DNA of 64,000 nucleotides from Ramlibacter pallidus (GCF_015070875.1 NZ_JADDIV010000002.1:372001-436000); one strand, 5' to 3'. Shown: positions 46,119-54,422, counted from the first letter of the stretch. The notes: generated by a model from the letters alone, not told the origin. Program-made: numbers and translations.

Positions 46119-48287
46119 ATGCCCAACAACAGATCGTCAACAGCAGGGAAGCGGGTGAGCGCGTGGCGCTTGCCCACCGCCGCGGCCCTGGCCCTGGCGA
46201 TCGCGGCACAGGCGTCCGCGCAGGGGAACGTGCAGTCGCTGGACCGGGCGCAGGCTGAACAGGAAAGGTTGCGGAAGATGCTCGAGGGCAGGCCGAAGGC
46301 CTACGAGGACAAGGTGATGGATACGACGCCGCTGCCGGACGCGTCGGATCCCGCCACGTCCGTGCCCGCCGAGGAAGGCCTGCGGACCTGGATCTCGGAA
46401 ACGCGCGTCGGTCACGGCACCGGCGACTCCGGCCTGGAACTGCGCCAGTCCACCGAACTGGGCCAGCGCATGGAATACCGCCGCGAAACCCTGAGCCACG
46501 GGACTCTCCTGGCGCAGGTGGACGTGCGCCACGCCAACGGCGACACCAGCTTCGGCCCGCTGGGATTCACCAACAAGGCGACCAGCGGCCGCGTCACCCT
46601 GCGCAACATCGGCTTCCCCGTCACGACCCGCACGTTCGCGGACACGGCACTGGGCGACGTCGGCAGCGAGGTGACCGATGCGCTGTCGCGCTCCTACCGC
46701 CTCTCGCTGGGCAGCAGCGTCGTGCGGGGCGCCAGCGCCCGGGTGTTCGACGCCGAATCCGACCTGCGCGCCGGCTACGGCCTGCGCGGCAACCTGCGCG
46801 GCGGCCCTTATCCGGGCTTCGAACGCACGCGGGGCGCCCTGGGGTGGGCCGGCTACAGCCGGCGTTTCGGCGAACAGGCCTTCGCCGGCGTGCAGGCCAG
46901 CCACGCCACCGAGGTGCCCGTCTTCTCGCTCACCGCTCCCGCCGGCGCGGCGACGGCCACCATCCACAGCGCCGCCGCGAGCGTCGGCTATGGCAAGGAA
47001 CTGCTGGGACCGGGCGAGCATCGCGCCCGCGCGACCGTCCTGCACAGCTCCACCTCCGGCGTCGGCCCGGCCAGCGGCCTGTTCCTGGAAGGCGCGGCGC
47101 GCACGGGCAGCCTGCGCCACGAATTCGGCGCGTATCGCGCGGATGCCGACCTCTATTACGGCGACTACCTGCTGGCTTCGGACAACCGGGGCGCGTACTG
47201 GCGCGTCGATTCCAGCAGCCTGCGCCTGAACTGGGGCGCCGGCATCGACGTCGAGGAACAGAACCCGGGCCGCGAGGCCGGCCGGCCGAACCGCCTGGCC
47301 GTCGGCCTGCAGGGCAACGTGCAGTTGCGCATCGACCGTGACCAGATGATCGGCGGCAGCGCGGTGGTGCTGAACAGCCGCTACGACGCGGCCGCTTCGC
47401 TCGCTTCCGGCTTTCCCGAGGGGGCCCGCAGCGCCCACCTGAGCGCCTACTACGACGTGCGCATGCGCGAGTGGGGCCGCAGCCGCTTCCGCGTGACGCT
47501 GCGGCGCAACGAGGTGCTGGTCGCCAACGAGGCGCCCGCCACCGGCGAGGAATTCGAGTGGGAGCATGACTGGATCACCGGCCGCTACGAAACCATGCGC
47601 CCGGAGTTCACGACCGTGCTGGGCGTCTCGCGCGAGCGCAACAACGGCACCACGGAACTGCGCCCCATCGCCGGCGTGAACTTCCGCTGGTGGCCCACGC
47701 CGGACTGGACGGTCGGCGGGAACCTGCGCTACACGGCCACGAACAGCAACCTGGCCATCTCGCGCGGGCTGTCCGGCGCGGTCGACAGCGAAGTCACCTT
47801 GGCCGGCGGCTGGGTGCTGGGCGGGTCGCTCACCCTCAACCAGGCGGTGGTGGAGATTCCCCCCGGCGGCATCGGCACCCCCGTGGTCACCCGCAGCAAC
47901 GACAAGTACGCGTCGGTGTACCTGCGCTGGCAAGGCACCAGCGGCGGTGGCTTCAGCGGCGCGGGTGTCGGCGTGGGCGGCGCCGTGGGCGCGGGCTCGG
48001 TGGCGGGCACGGTCTACTTCGACGCCGACCGCGACGGCGAGCAGTCGTCCGGCGAAGCCGGCGTGCCGAACGTGGAGGTCGTGATCGACGGCCGCTATCG
48101 CACGACGACCGACCGGCAAGGCCGGTTCGCATTTCCGCTGGTGGGCACGGGACGCCACCAGCTGACGCTCACGCTCGAAACCGTGCCGCTGCCCTGGGGC
48201 GCGTCGTCGGAACAGGCCGTGAGCATCGATGTCCCGCTGCGTGGTCAGGCCAACCCCCGCATCCCCGTGGTGCGGGTGGGGGAATGA
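46119..48287 (+). CDS. Exported outer-membrane beta-barrel/usher-like protein, first gene of the fibre operon
   Basis: 722 residues. Signal peptide (LPTAAALALAIAAQASAQ), a short helical stretch (RAQAEQERLRKMLEGRPKAYEDK), then about 550 residues of alternating beta-strands with Arg/Tyr/Gly-rich turns (MEYRRETLSHGTLLAQVDVRH, GWAGYSRRFGEQAFAGVQASH, SAHLSAYYDVRMREWGRSRFRVTLRR, TVGGNLRYTATNSNL), consistent with a large outer-membrane barrel. Residues 626-722 form a separate beta-sandwich with an EF-hand-like loop (DADRDGEQSSGE, GVPNVEVVIDG, TTDRQGRFAFP), like SdrD-B or usher C-terminal domains. It is the likely secretion pore. A classical FimD-type usher domain set is not obvious, so usher identity is inference. 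Confidence 0.65.
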   Translation: MPNNRSSTAGKRVSAWRLPTAAALALAIAAQASAQGNVQSLDRAQAEQERLRKMLEGRPKAYEDKVMDTTPLPDASDPATSVPAEEGLRTWISETRVGHGTGDSGLELRQSTELGQRMEYRRETLSHGTLLAQVDVRHANGDTSFGPLGFTNKATSGRVTLRNIGFPVTTRTFADTALGDVGSEVTDALSRSYRLSLGSSVVRGASARVFDAESDLRAGYGLRGNLRGGPYPGFERTRGALGWAGYSRRFGEQAFAGVQASHATEVPVFSLTAPAGAATATIHSAAASVGYGKELLGPGEHRARATVLHSSTSGVGPASGLFLEGAARTGSLRHEFGAYRADADLYYGDYLLASDNRGAYWRVDSSSLRLNWGAGIDVEEQNPGREAGRPNRLAVGLQGNVQLRIDRDQMIGGSAVVLNSRYDAAASLASGFPEGARSAHLSAYYDVRMREWGRSRFRVTLRRNEVLVANEAPATGEEFEWEHDWITGRYETMRPEFTTVLGVSRERNNGTTELRPIAGVNFRWWPTPDWTVGGNLRYTATNSNLAISRGLSGAVDSEVTLAGGWVLGGSLTLNQAVVEIPPGGIGTPVVTRSNDKYASVYLRWQGTSGGGFSGAGVGVGGAVGAGSVAGTVYFDADRDGEQSSGEAGVPNVEVVIDGRYRTTTDRQGRFAFPLVGTGRHQLTLTLETVPLPWGASSEQAVSIDVPLRGQANPRIPVVRVGE

Positions 48288-48368
48288 GCATGTGGACCAT
48301 CCGACCCAGCGGGGCAGCGGCCATGCGGGTCCATTTCGTTGTTTGACAAATCGTTGGAAGGAAAGACC

Positions 48369-48980
48369 ATGAAGACCAAGATGAAGGCGATCGCCGCAGC
48401 CGTCGGCACCGTGATGCTGTTCGCCGCGCAGCAAGCTGCCGCGGAAAGCACCTACGGCTACGAGACGAACGCGCTCAACCCCGTCACCGCGACGTCGCGC
48501 GTGACGATCACCGTCACCACGCCGAAGCTGATCCTGCTGCGTGTGGGCGTTCCCGGCGCGACCTGGCAGACCGTGAACCTGGGCCTCACGCCGGACGTGC
48601 AGACCGCCCCGGGCCCGCTGCCCACGACCGTGGGCAACAGCCAGGCCGCCACGTGGGACGGCAACGCGCCGGTGTTCACGGCGAACACCGTGAACGTCAA
48701 CGCGTTCCTCTGGCACAACAACAACGGCAACGCGCAGCTGACCTGCGTGGTGGGCACGCCCTTCCCGACGCTGGCGGCTTCGGCGGTGACCGTCAGTTCC
48801 CTGGCCGGCGGCCTGCAGCACCCGGGCAGCGACACCACCTGCGCGACGCCCACGACCGGCCTGGCGCGCAACACGGTGCACACCGGCACCTGGACGTACG
48901 GCGTCTCCGCGGCCGCGCTGACCAGCGCGATGCCCGGCAGCGAGTCGCAGACCGTGACGTACATCGCGACGACCCTGTAA
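48369..48980 (+). CDS. Secreted subunit-like protein A of the fibre operon
   Basis: 203 residues. Signal peptide (AIAAAVGTVMLFAAQQAAA|ES). The mature protein is beta-rich, Thr/Val/Asn-rich, with two Cys (LTCVVG, TTCATP). The N-terminal region has STYGYETNALNPVTATSRVTITV and the shared KLILLRVG motif, and the end is QTVTYIATTL. N-terminal and C-terminal strand patterns are shared with the next gene and more distantly with two others here, as expected of pilus subunits exchanged by donor strands. No database family is recognised. AAGGAAAG precedes the ATG. Ten extra upstream codons are unlikely to be used. Confidence 0.7.
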   Translation: MKTKMKAIAAAVGTVMLFAAQQAAAESTYGYETNALNPVTATSRVTITVTTPKLILLRVGVPGATWQTVNLGLTPDVQTAPGPLPTTVGNSQAATWDGNAPVFTANTVNVNAFLWHNNNGNAQLTCVVGTPFPTLAASAVTVSSLAGGLQHPGSDTTCATPTTGLARNTVHTGTWTYGVSAAALTSAMPGSESQTVTYIATTL

Positions 48981-49022
48981 CGCGCAAGTGTCGCCGGGCG
49001 CGGCCCGGCGACGGGAGCAACC

Positions 49023-49634
49023 ATGAAGAACATTCGTTGGGGAGCGCTGGCGACAGCGCTGGGCGCAGCCGTGGTCTCGAGCGGCGCGATCGCCGAAAGC
49101 ACGTACGGCTACAACGCCGCAGGCACCGGCTCGGTCACGGCCACGGCCCGCGTCAACCTGCAGGTCACGGTGGCCAAGCTGATCCTGCTGCGCGTGGGTT
49201 CGACCAATGCGGCGGTCGACACGCTGGCGTGGACGGTCGGCAAGTCCATTCCGGCCGTGCCGACGACGCCGGCCACCGGCAACAACACCGCCGTGGACTG
49301 GAGCGGCGCGGCCCCGACAACACCGGCGCTGGCCAACCCTGCCGCGGTGAACGTGTTCGCCTGGACCAACGCGACCACGCCCACGATCAACTGCGCGGTC
49401 GGCGCCTGGACCGGCCCGGCCGGCGGCCCGACCAACGCCAACTTCACCGTGGCGGTCGGCGGAGCCACCCCCGTGCCGCACCCCGGCGCGAACCTCGGCG
49501 CCTGCGCGTCGACGAACTTCACGGCCAACACGCTGCTGACCGGCACGTGGACCTATGCGCTCGGCGGCACGCCGGGGACCTGGCCGGCCGGCGTCTACTC
49601 CACCACGGTGACGTACACGGCGACCGGCCTCTAA
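49023..49634 (+). CDS. Secreted subunit-like protein B of the fibre operon (paralogue of A)
   Basis: 203 residues, the same length as subunit A. Signal peptide (GALATALGAAVVSSGAIA|ES), then STYGYNAAGTGSVTATARVNLQV, the same KLILLRVG motif, two Cys (INCAVG, GACAST), and a final strand GVYSTTVTYTATGL. Repeated AES-TYGY starts and matching Cys order show A and B come from one ancestor. GGGAG lies upstream of the ATG. The mature body is Thr/Ala/Pro-rich, without lysine-rich patches, as in exported fibre proteins. Confidence 0.72.
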   Translation: MKNIRWGALATALGAAVVSSGAIAESTYGYNAAGTGSVTATARVNLQVTVAKLILLRVGSTNAAVDTLAWTVGKSIPAVPTTPATGNNTAVDWSGAAPTTPALANPAAVNVFAWTNATTPTINCAVGAWTGPAGGPTNANFTVAVGGATPVPHPGANLGACASTNFTANTLLTGTWTYALGGTPGTWPAGVYSTTVTYTATGL

Positions 49635-49643
49635 GATGCGGGG

Positions 49644-50273
49644 ATGAGCACGTCCCGGACCGTCGAACGCGCCCGCGGCTGGTTGTTGGCCGCCGCGGCG
49701 GCCGCAGCCGCGGCGCCCGCCGGCGCGGTGTTCACGTTCACGCCCCTGGACACGCCGCGCGAGGTGACGCTGCAGGTCGGCTCGCCCGGCAACCTGGTGA
49801 ACGAAGTGCGGTTCACGGTGAACAATGCGGCGGTGGCGCCGAACCCCGTGCCGGTGACAGGCATCCCCAGCAACAACACCCCCAACACGTCGCCGGCGGG
49901 CGGCGTGGAGATCATCGTCACGACCCGCATGCCGCCTTCGGTCTTCGGATCCGACACGATGACGCTGACCGTCGATTCGACCCAGGGCCTGGCCTGCGTG
50001 GGCGGATCGGGATGCGGCACCACCGTCATCCCGTTCACCACCATCGGCTGGACCTCGTACAACACCGACCCGTCCGGCCAGGACATCCAGGCCGGCACCT
50101 TCAACGCGACGGCCACGCAGCAGCTGGCCACGTACACCGTGTACACGGGCTTCCCCTGGACGGGGCAGAGCGTCAACATGCGCAACGTGCTGGTCTTCCG
50201 GTACGACAACGCGACGCTGTATCCGTCGGGCACCTACGAGGGCCGCGTGGTCTACACGGCAACCAACCTGTGA
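49644..50273 (+). CDS. Secreted subunit-like protein C of the fibre operon
   Basis: 209 residues. Hydrophobic leader (GWLLAAAAAAAAAPAGAV) then beta-strands (FTFTPLDTPREVTLQVGSP, EVRFTVNNAAV, TMTLTVDSTQG). A Cys pair occurs in ACVGGSGCGTT, and the C-terminal strand SGTYEGRVVYTATNL parallels those of A and B (YTAT-L). It lacks the KLILLRVG motif. It starts 9 bp after subunit B, and its stop overlaps the next start by 4 bp (GTGA). Likely a minor or adaptor subunit, by analogy only. Confidence 0.65.
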   Translation: MSTSRTVERARGWLLAAAAAAAAAPAGAVFTFTPLDTPREVTLQVGSPGNLVNEVRFTVNNAAVAPNPVPVTGIPSNNTPNTSPAGGVEIIVTTRMPPSVFGSDTMTLTVDSTQGLACVGGSGCGTTVIPFTTIGWTSYNTDPSGQDIQAGTFNATATQQLATYTVYTGFPWTGQSVNMRNVLVFRYDNATLYPSGTYEGRVVYTATNL

Positions 50274-50761
50274 ACCCGAAGTGGGCCATGGCCATGTTGC
50301 TTGCCGCCGCCACGGCGGCACAGGCCGTCGAGCGGCTGGACGACAGCGCGTCGCCGCGCAGCCGCGTCCGCGCGCCGGTGGTGCTCGGCGAGGACGGCAG
50401 GCCGCTGCAGGACAGCCGCAACGCCACCCGTGCCACCGTCCGCTTCGGCCGGGTGGACTACAAGCTGTCCACCGCACGCCATGCAGGGCGCACCGCGCGC
50501 ATCTACTACGTGGTGCCGGCGGCCATTCCCGGCCTGCGTTCGCCATCGGGCCTGCGCGTCGAATGGCGGGGCAGCGGCCTCTTCGCCGACGGCAGCGCCA
50601 TGCCCGGGGAACGCCGGCTGGTCTGGAGCGGCGTGGTGCCCGGTCCGTGGATGACCGAAGGGCTGGACCTCACCTTCCACGTGGACCTGCGACAACTGCA
50701 ATTGCGTCCGAACGAACCGTTCGGCTTCGAGTCGTACTTCGAGATCGAGATTTCCCCATGA
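50270..50761 (+). CDS. Small secreted protein D of the fibre operon
   Basis: 163 residues. Start GTG (within GTGA overlapping the previous stop); signal peptide (KWAMAMLLAAATAAQAVE). The mature part is basic and beta-rich: TRATVRFGRVDYKLSTARHAGRTARIYYVVPAAIPG, LRVEWRGSGLF, PGERRLVWSGVV, GLDLTFHVDLRQLQLRPNEPFGFESYFEIEI. No Cys. Unlike A-C it lacks the YTAT end. Its place just before the chaperone gene suggests an accessory or tip component. I do not recognise the family. ATGs at 50288 and 50294 are alternative starts but would shorten the leader. Confidence 0.6.
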   Translation: MNPKWAMAMLLAAATAAQAVERLDDSASPRSRVRAPVVLGEDGRPLQDSRNATRATVRFGRVDYKLSTARHAGRTARIYYVVPAAIPGLRSPSGLRVEWRGSGLFADGSAMPGERRLVWSGVVPGPWMTEGLDLTFHVDLRQLQLRPNEPFGFESYFEIEISP

Positions 50762-51570
50762 CTTCCCTCCTGCGCTCCGCCGCCCTGCTGGCCCTTGCCC
50801 TGGCCGCAGCCGCGCCCGCCTTCCCGGCCTCCTTCGAGGTGGCGATCTCCCCTTCGCGGTTCGAAGTGGCCGGCAAGGCCGGCGCCCGCATCGGCCAGTC
50901 GCTCACCATCCACAACCTCGGCAACACGGCAACCGACGTCTCCGTGCGCACCCTGGACTGGAGCTATTCGCCCGAAGGCCAGATCACGTACCACGACGAA
51001 CTCGTTCCCGGCAGCTGCCGGCCCTGGGTGACGCTGGAACGGCGGACGTTGCGCGTGCCGCAGCAAGGCCGCAGCAACTTCCGCTTCCAGATCGACATTC
51101 CGCCGGAAGCCCCGCGCGGGGAGTGCCGCCTGATGCTGGCGGTCGAGGGCATCGAGCCGGCGTACCAGGCCCAGATCCAGAGCGGCAACGCCAGCCTCAG
51201 CCTGCCGGTGAGCGGGCGCATCGCGCTCGCGGTGTACGTGAAGGTCGGCGGCGCGGAGCCGAAGCTCGAGGTGAACCAGGTGGGCGTGAAGTCCGTCAAC
51301 GGCAAGCCGACGCCGGTGATCACCGTGACCAACAAGGGCGATGCGCACGGGCGGCTGGAAGGCGGCCTCGAATCGACCGATGCGAAGGGCCTCCGGTTCG
51401 ACCTGACGCCCGAGAGCACGCCCATCCTGCCGGGCCAGACCCGCACGCTCCCGCTGGCACCGCGGGGCGAAGCCAACCAGAAGCCCCCGGAGATCACCCT
51501 GCCCGTCCGGAGCAAGGGCCAGATCGACTGGGAACTGGGAAGCTTCAAGGTGGACGTGGAGTTCAAGTGA
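50758..51570 (+). CDS. PapD-like periplasmic chaperone of the fibre operon
   Basis: 270 residues. Signal peptide (LLALALAAAAPAFPA) then an Ig-like domain typical of pilus chaperones: FEVAISPSRFEVAGKAGARIGQSLTIHNLGNTATDVSVRTLDW with the Arg of strand A1, RRTLRVPQQGRSNFRFQIDIPPEAPRGECRLMLAVEG in place of the family's R..YR segment, and a second domain (PTPVITVTNKGDAHGRLEG, LPVRSKGQIDWELGSFKVDVEF). Archaic chaperones (CsuC-like) are about this length. It would stabilise subunits A-C in the periplasm. Overlaps both neighbours by 4 bp. Confidence 0.7.
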   Translation: MTSLLRSAALLALALAAAAPAFPASFEVAISPSRFEVAGKAGARIGQSLTIHNLGNTATDVSVRTLDWSYSPEGQITYHDELVPGSCRPWVTLERRTLRVPQQGRSNFRFQIDIPPEAPRGECRLMLAVEGIEPAYQAQIQSGNASLSLPVSGRIALAVYVKVGGAEPKLEVNQVGVKSVNGKPTPVITVTNKGDAHGRLEGGLESTDAKGLRFDLTPESTPILPGQTRTLPLAPRGEANQKPPEITLPVRSKGQIDWELGSFKVDVEFK

Positions 51571-52175
51571 ATCCGCTCGCGCGCCGGGCCTGCTGCGCTG
51601 TCCTGGCGCTGGCGCCAGCGCTCGCCTCGGCCGACCGCGGGTCGGGCACGAACGCCGCCAGCGCGGATCTCGACTTCCGCATCGACATCGGGAAGTTCCT
51701 GTTCTTCCGGGTCGGCAGCGGCGCGTACCCGACGGCGAGCACCACGGTCGACACCGTCACGCTGAACACCGCCCCGAACATCCCGCCGGGCGCCGTCGTG
51801 CCGGTGCCCGGCAACAGCACCACCGTGAACTGGGACGGCACGCTGCCGATCCCGGCGAACTCGGCCAGCGTGCCGGTGGAAGTGCGCAGCAATGCAGGTC
51901 AGGTGACCATCCGGGCGACGGTGGTGCAGCCGCTCACCAGCGGCGCGAACACGATCCCGATGTCGCAGATCGTGATGGGCACGAGCGACCCCGCCTTGCC
52001 CGCGCCGGTGCTGCCGAACACGCTGACGGGGCCCGCGGTGAACGTGGCCGGCACCGCGTTCAGCAACCTGGTGACGCTGCGCAGCGCCACCTGGAGCTTC
52101 AGCTATTCCCCTGCGCCCGGGCAGCCGGCAGGCAACTACACGGGGCAGGTCCGCTTCACGGCCTCCTCGCCGTGA
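51567..52175 (+). CDS. Secreted subunit-like protein E, last gene of the fibre operon
   Basis: 202 residues, GTG start inside GTGA. Signal peptide (CCAVLALAPALASA|DRG). The mature protein has no Cys and shows ASADLDFRIDIGKFLFFRVGSG (the FFRVG counterpart of LLRVG), then TVTLNTAPNIPPGAVVPVPGNSTTVNWDG, and a final strand GNYTGQVRFTASSP. In archaic chaperone-usher operons the last gene often encodes the tip adhesin, but those are longer two-domain proteins, so a single-domain subunit is more likely. No terminator is obvious in the 12 bp before the convergent DUF805 gene. Confidence 0.65.
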   Translation: MNPLARRACCAVLALAPALASADRGSGTNAASADLDFRIDIGKFLFFRVGSGAYPTASTTVDTVTLNTAPNIPPGAVVPVPGNSTTVNWDGTLPIPANSASVPVEVRSNAGQVTIRATVVQPLTSGANTIPMSQIVMGTSDPALPAPVLPNTLTGPAVNVAGTAFSNLVTLRSATWSFSYSPAPGQPAGNYTGQVRFTASSP

Positions 52176-52187
52176 CGGCGCTCAGGC

Positions 52188-52562
52188 TCAGACGGCGCCG
52201 GGCGGCAGGGCGGTAGGCGCATCGGGCGCGGGTGCGGGGCCTTCGCCGTACTGGTTGGCCGCACCGGTCGGCTGCACCAGGAAGTAGATCATCACGGCCC
52301 AGCCGAGCACGGGGATGAACCACAGCAGCTGGAACCAGCCGCTCTTGCCGATGTCGTGCAGGCGGCGCGCGCCGACGGCGAGGGACGGCAGCACCAGGCC
52401 CAGGTTCACCAGCATCGCGAGGATGTCGCTGACCATGCCGACCACCAGGCCCACGACCAGCGTGAACAGCGCGAACCACCAGAACTCCGGACGGCCTGCG
52501 CGGCCGCTGAAGTCGACGTACTTGTCCTTCAGGCAGGTGATGACCGATTGCTTGAAATCCAT
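52188..52562 (-). CDS. DUF805 membrane protein
   Basis: 124 residues. DUF805 features: YVDFSGRAGRPEFWWFALFTLV, hydrophobic helices, LAVGARRLHDIGKSGWFQLLWFIPVLGWAVMIYF, and a Pro/Ala-rich C-terminal tail. Small inner-membrane proteins of unknown function. It is convergent with the fibre operon and starts opposite a GAGGAGGG Shine-Dalgarno. Nothing in it suggests a link to the fibre genes. Confidence 0.88.
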   Translation of the reverse strand: MDFKQSVITCLKDKYVDFSGRAGRPEFWWFALFTLVVGLVVGMVSDILAMLVNLGLVLPSLAVGARRLHDIGKSGWFQLLWFIPVLGWAVMIYFLVQPTGAANQYGEGPAPAPDAPTALPPGAV

Positions 52563-52691
52563 GGGGGAGACCCTCCTCGTTGTTGTGGCGGGGCCATCAT
52601 ACGGACGGGGCCGGCGAAGACAAGCCGCCGGGAGTCACATTTCCGGTACTCCTCCTCGGAACGGCGCGCTTCCGGAAGGCTACGGCGGCCG

Positions 52692-53399
52692 TCAGGCGTC
52701 CCGCTTCGGGATGTCGAGGCCGCGCGCCACGGCCGGACGCGCCACGAACGCATCGAGCACCCGCCGCACGTGGGGGAACGCATCGAAGCCCACCAGGTCG
52801 CCCGCGCCGTAGAAGCCCACGAGGTTGCGCACCCACGGAAAGATCGCGATGTCCGCGATGCCGTAGCTGTCCTCCACCATCCACTCGCGGCCCTGGAGGT
52901 GCCGCTCCAGCACGCCAAGCAGTCGCTTCGATTCGTTCACGTAGCGGTCCCGCGGCCGCTTGTCCTCGAAGTCCTTGCCCGCGAACTTGTGGAAGAACCC
53001 GAGCTGGCCGAACGTGGGTCCGATCCCGCCCATCTGGAACATCACCCACTGGAGCGTCTCGTAGCGTGCGCCAGGGTCCCGAGCCATCAGCCGCCCGGTC
53101 TTCTCTGCCAGGTACACGAGGATGGCGCCGGACTCGAACAGCGCGAGCGGCTTTCCTCCGGGTCCGGCCGGATCGAGGATCGCCGGGATCTTGTTGTTCG
53201 GATTGAGCGACAGGAATTCGGGCGACATCTGGTCGTTCGTGTCGAACGAAACCTTGTGCACCTCGTACGGCACTCCGAGCTCCTCCAGCGCGATGGAGAC
53301 CTTGACCCCGTTGGGCGTGGGAAGCGAATAGAGCTGCAGCCGGTCCGGGTGCTGCGCCGGCCACTTGCGGGTGATGGGGAAGGCGGAAAGGTCGGGCAT
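52692..53399 (-). CDS. Glutathione S-transferase family protein (YghU/YfcG-like)
   Basis: 235 residues. N-terminal thioredoxin-like domain with LYSLPTPNGVKVSIALEELGVPYE (glutathione site around TPNG), NPNNKIPAILDP and LFESGAILVYLAEKTG, then an all-helical C-terminal domain (QWVMFQMGGIGPTFGQLGFFHKF, YGIADIAIFPWVRNL). These match the Nu-class YfcG/YghU disulfide-bond reductases that bind two glutathiones. No signal peptide. The ATG (MPDLSAFPIT) starts shortly before the domain. It lies downstream of the orphan response regulator by 32 bp on the same strand. Confidence 0.88.
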   Translation of the reverse strand: MPDLSAFPITRKWPAQHPDRLQLYSLPTPNGVKVSIALEELGVPYEVHKVSFDTNDQMSPEFLSLNPNNKIPAILDPAGPGGKPLALFESGAILVYLAEKTGRLMARDPGARYETLQWVMFQMGGIGPTFGQLGFFHKFAGKDFEDKRPRDRYVNESKRLLGVLERHLQGREWMVEDSYGIADIAIFPWVRNLVGFYGAGDLVGFDAFPHVRRVLDAFVARPAVARGLDIPKRDA

Positions 53400-53431
53400 G
53401 GGGTGCGTGTTCTTGTTTTCCCTGGGCGTCC

Positions 53432-54229
53432 CTAGATCTTCTTGCGGCCGGCCGAGGTGGTGGAAAGCGGGTCGTCTTCCTGCGGCAGGGAAAGGACGGT
53501 GCGCACCGCGCGCATCAGTGCGTCCGGGGTGCAGGGCTTGGTGACGTAGCCGTCCGCGCCCAGGGAGATGCCGCGGATCACGGATTCGCGCGTGGCCTTG
53601 CCGGTCAGCATGATCACCGCCACGTCCTTCAGCGCCGGGTGCTGGCGCACGCGCAGCAGGATGTCGAAGCCGTCCGCGTCCGGGAGCATGACGTCCAGCA
53701 GGATCAGGTCCGGGATCGGGGGGCGGCGGATCTCGGCGACGACCTCCGCACGGTCGCCAGCCTGGCGCACCTGGAAGCCGTGCAGCGTGAGGAGCGTGGT
53801 CGTGAACTTCGCGAGCACGGCTTCGTCCTCGACCACGATCGCCGTCAGGGGCTTGTCCGCGGCGCGCACCGGCGCCGCCCGCGGCCGCGCGATCTGCACG
53901 AAGAACCCGCTGCGCTGCAACGATGCAAGGCTGGTATCGACCTCGGCGTCGCCCACGTTGCGGCTCAGGCGCTGCACGTCGGCGTTCCACTGCGCGGTGA
54001 AGGGGTCCGGCTCCGCAAGCTTGACCAGGTTGCGCATCTGCAGCGCGGTCAACATCGCCCCGGCGCTCTTGCGTGCCTCGGGCTGCATGCCGTCGACCAC
54101 CTGCTGGTAGCTGAGCACGCCGTCGAAGCGCACGAGCAGATCGAGCTGTGCCGGCGTCAGGCTGGTGGCGCTGCTGTGCAGCTCACTCTCGCCGAGGGGC
54201 GTGAGGGCGTAGATGTCGTCTGGGTGCAT
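53432..54229 (-). CDS. Orphan response regulator with N-terminal helical domain
   Basis: 265 residues from ATG 54229. The N-terminal 130 residues are helical (MHPDDIYALTPLGESELHSSATSLTPAQLDLLVRFDG, QMRNLVKLAE) without a known DNA-binding motif. Residues about 135-250 form a receiver with VVEDEAVLAKF, D in LILLDVMLPDADG, T in IMLTGKA and K in VTKPCTPD. The receiver is C-terminal, an inverted order to most regulators. No kinase neighbours it. A GTG 60 bp upstream (54289) would add 20 residues that look unlike the domain. The output is unknown. Confidence 0.75.
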   Translation of the reverse strand: MHPDDIYALTPLGESELHSSATSLTPAQLDLLVRFDGVLSYQQVVDGMQPEARKSAGAMLTALQMRNLVKLAEPDPFTAQWNADVQRLSRNVGDAEVDTSLASLQRSGFFVQIARPRAAPVRAADKPLTAIVVEDEAVLAKFTTTLLTLHGFQVRQAGDRAEVVAEIRRPPIPDLILLDVMLPDADGFDILLRVRQHPALKDVAVIMLTGKATRESVIRGISLGADGYVTKPCTPDALMRAVRTVLSLPQEDDPLSTTSAGRKKI

Positions 54230-54293
54230 GGCGGTCGGTCCGGCGGAGACAGCCTCCACCTTATCGCAGAACACGCCATTCATGGTCACAAGG

Positions 54294-54319
54294 AAAAACG
54301 CCCACTCGAAAGTGGGCGT
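54294..54319 (-). terminator. Terminator of the ribosomal-protein/tRNA transcript
   Basis: Perfect 9-bp stem ACGCCCACT (54298-54306) and AGTGGGCGT (54311-54319) with CGAA loop. The A5 at 54294-54298 reads as a T run on the minus strand. It lies just past the initiator tRNA, so it should end the long minus-strand transcript from the ribosomal operon. Confidence 0.85.
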
Positions 54320-54326
54320 CTCAATG

Positions 54327-54403
<77 letters not shown>

Positions 54404-54422
54404 TCAGAGGGGGAAGTATAGC

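Noticed and set aside
46137..50546. 1469-residue minus-strand open frame opposite the fibre operon
   Set aside because: Antisense shadow of four well-formed secreted-protein genes with signal peptides; its translation is Arg/Gly/His-rich without domains.
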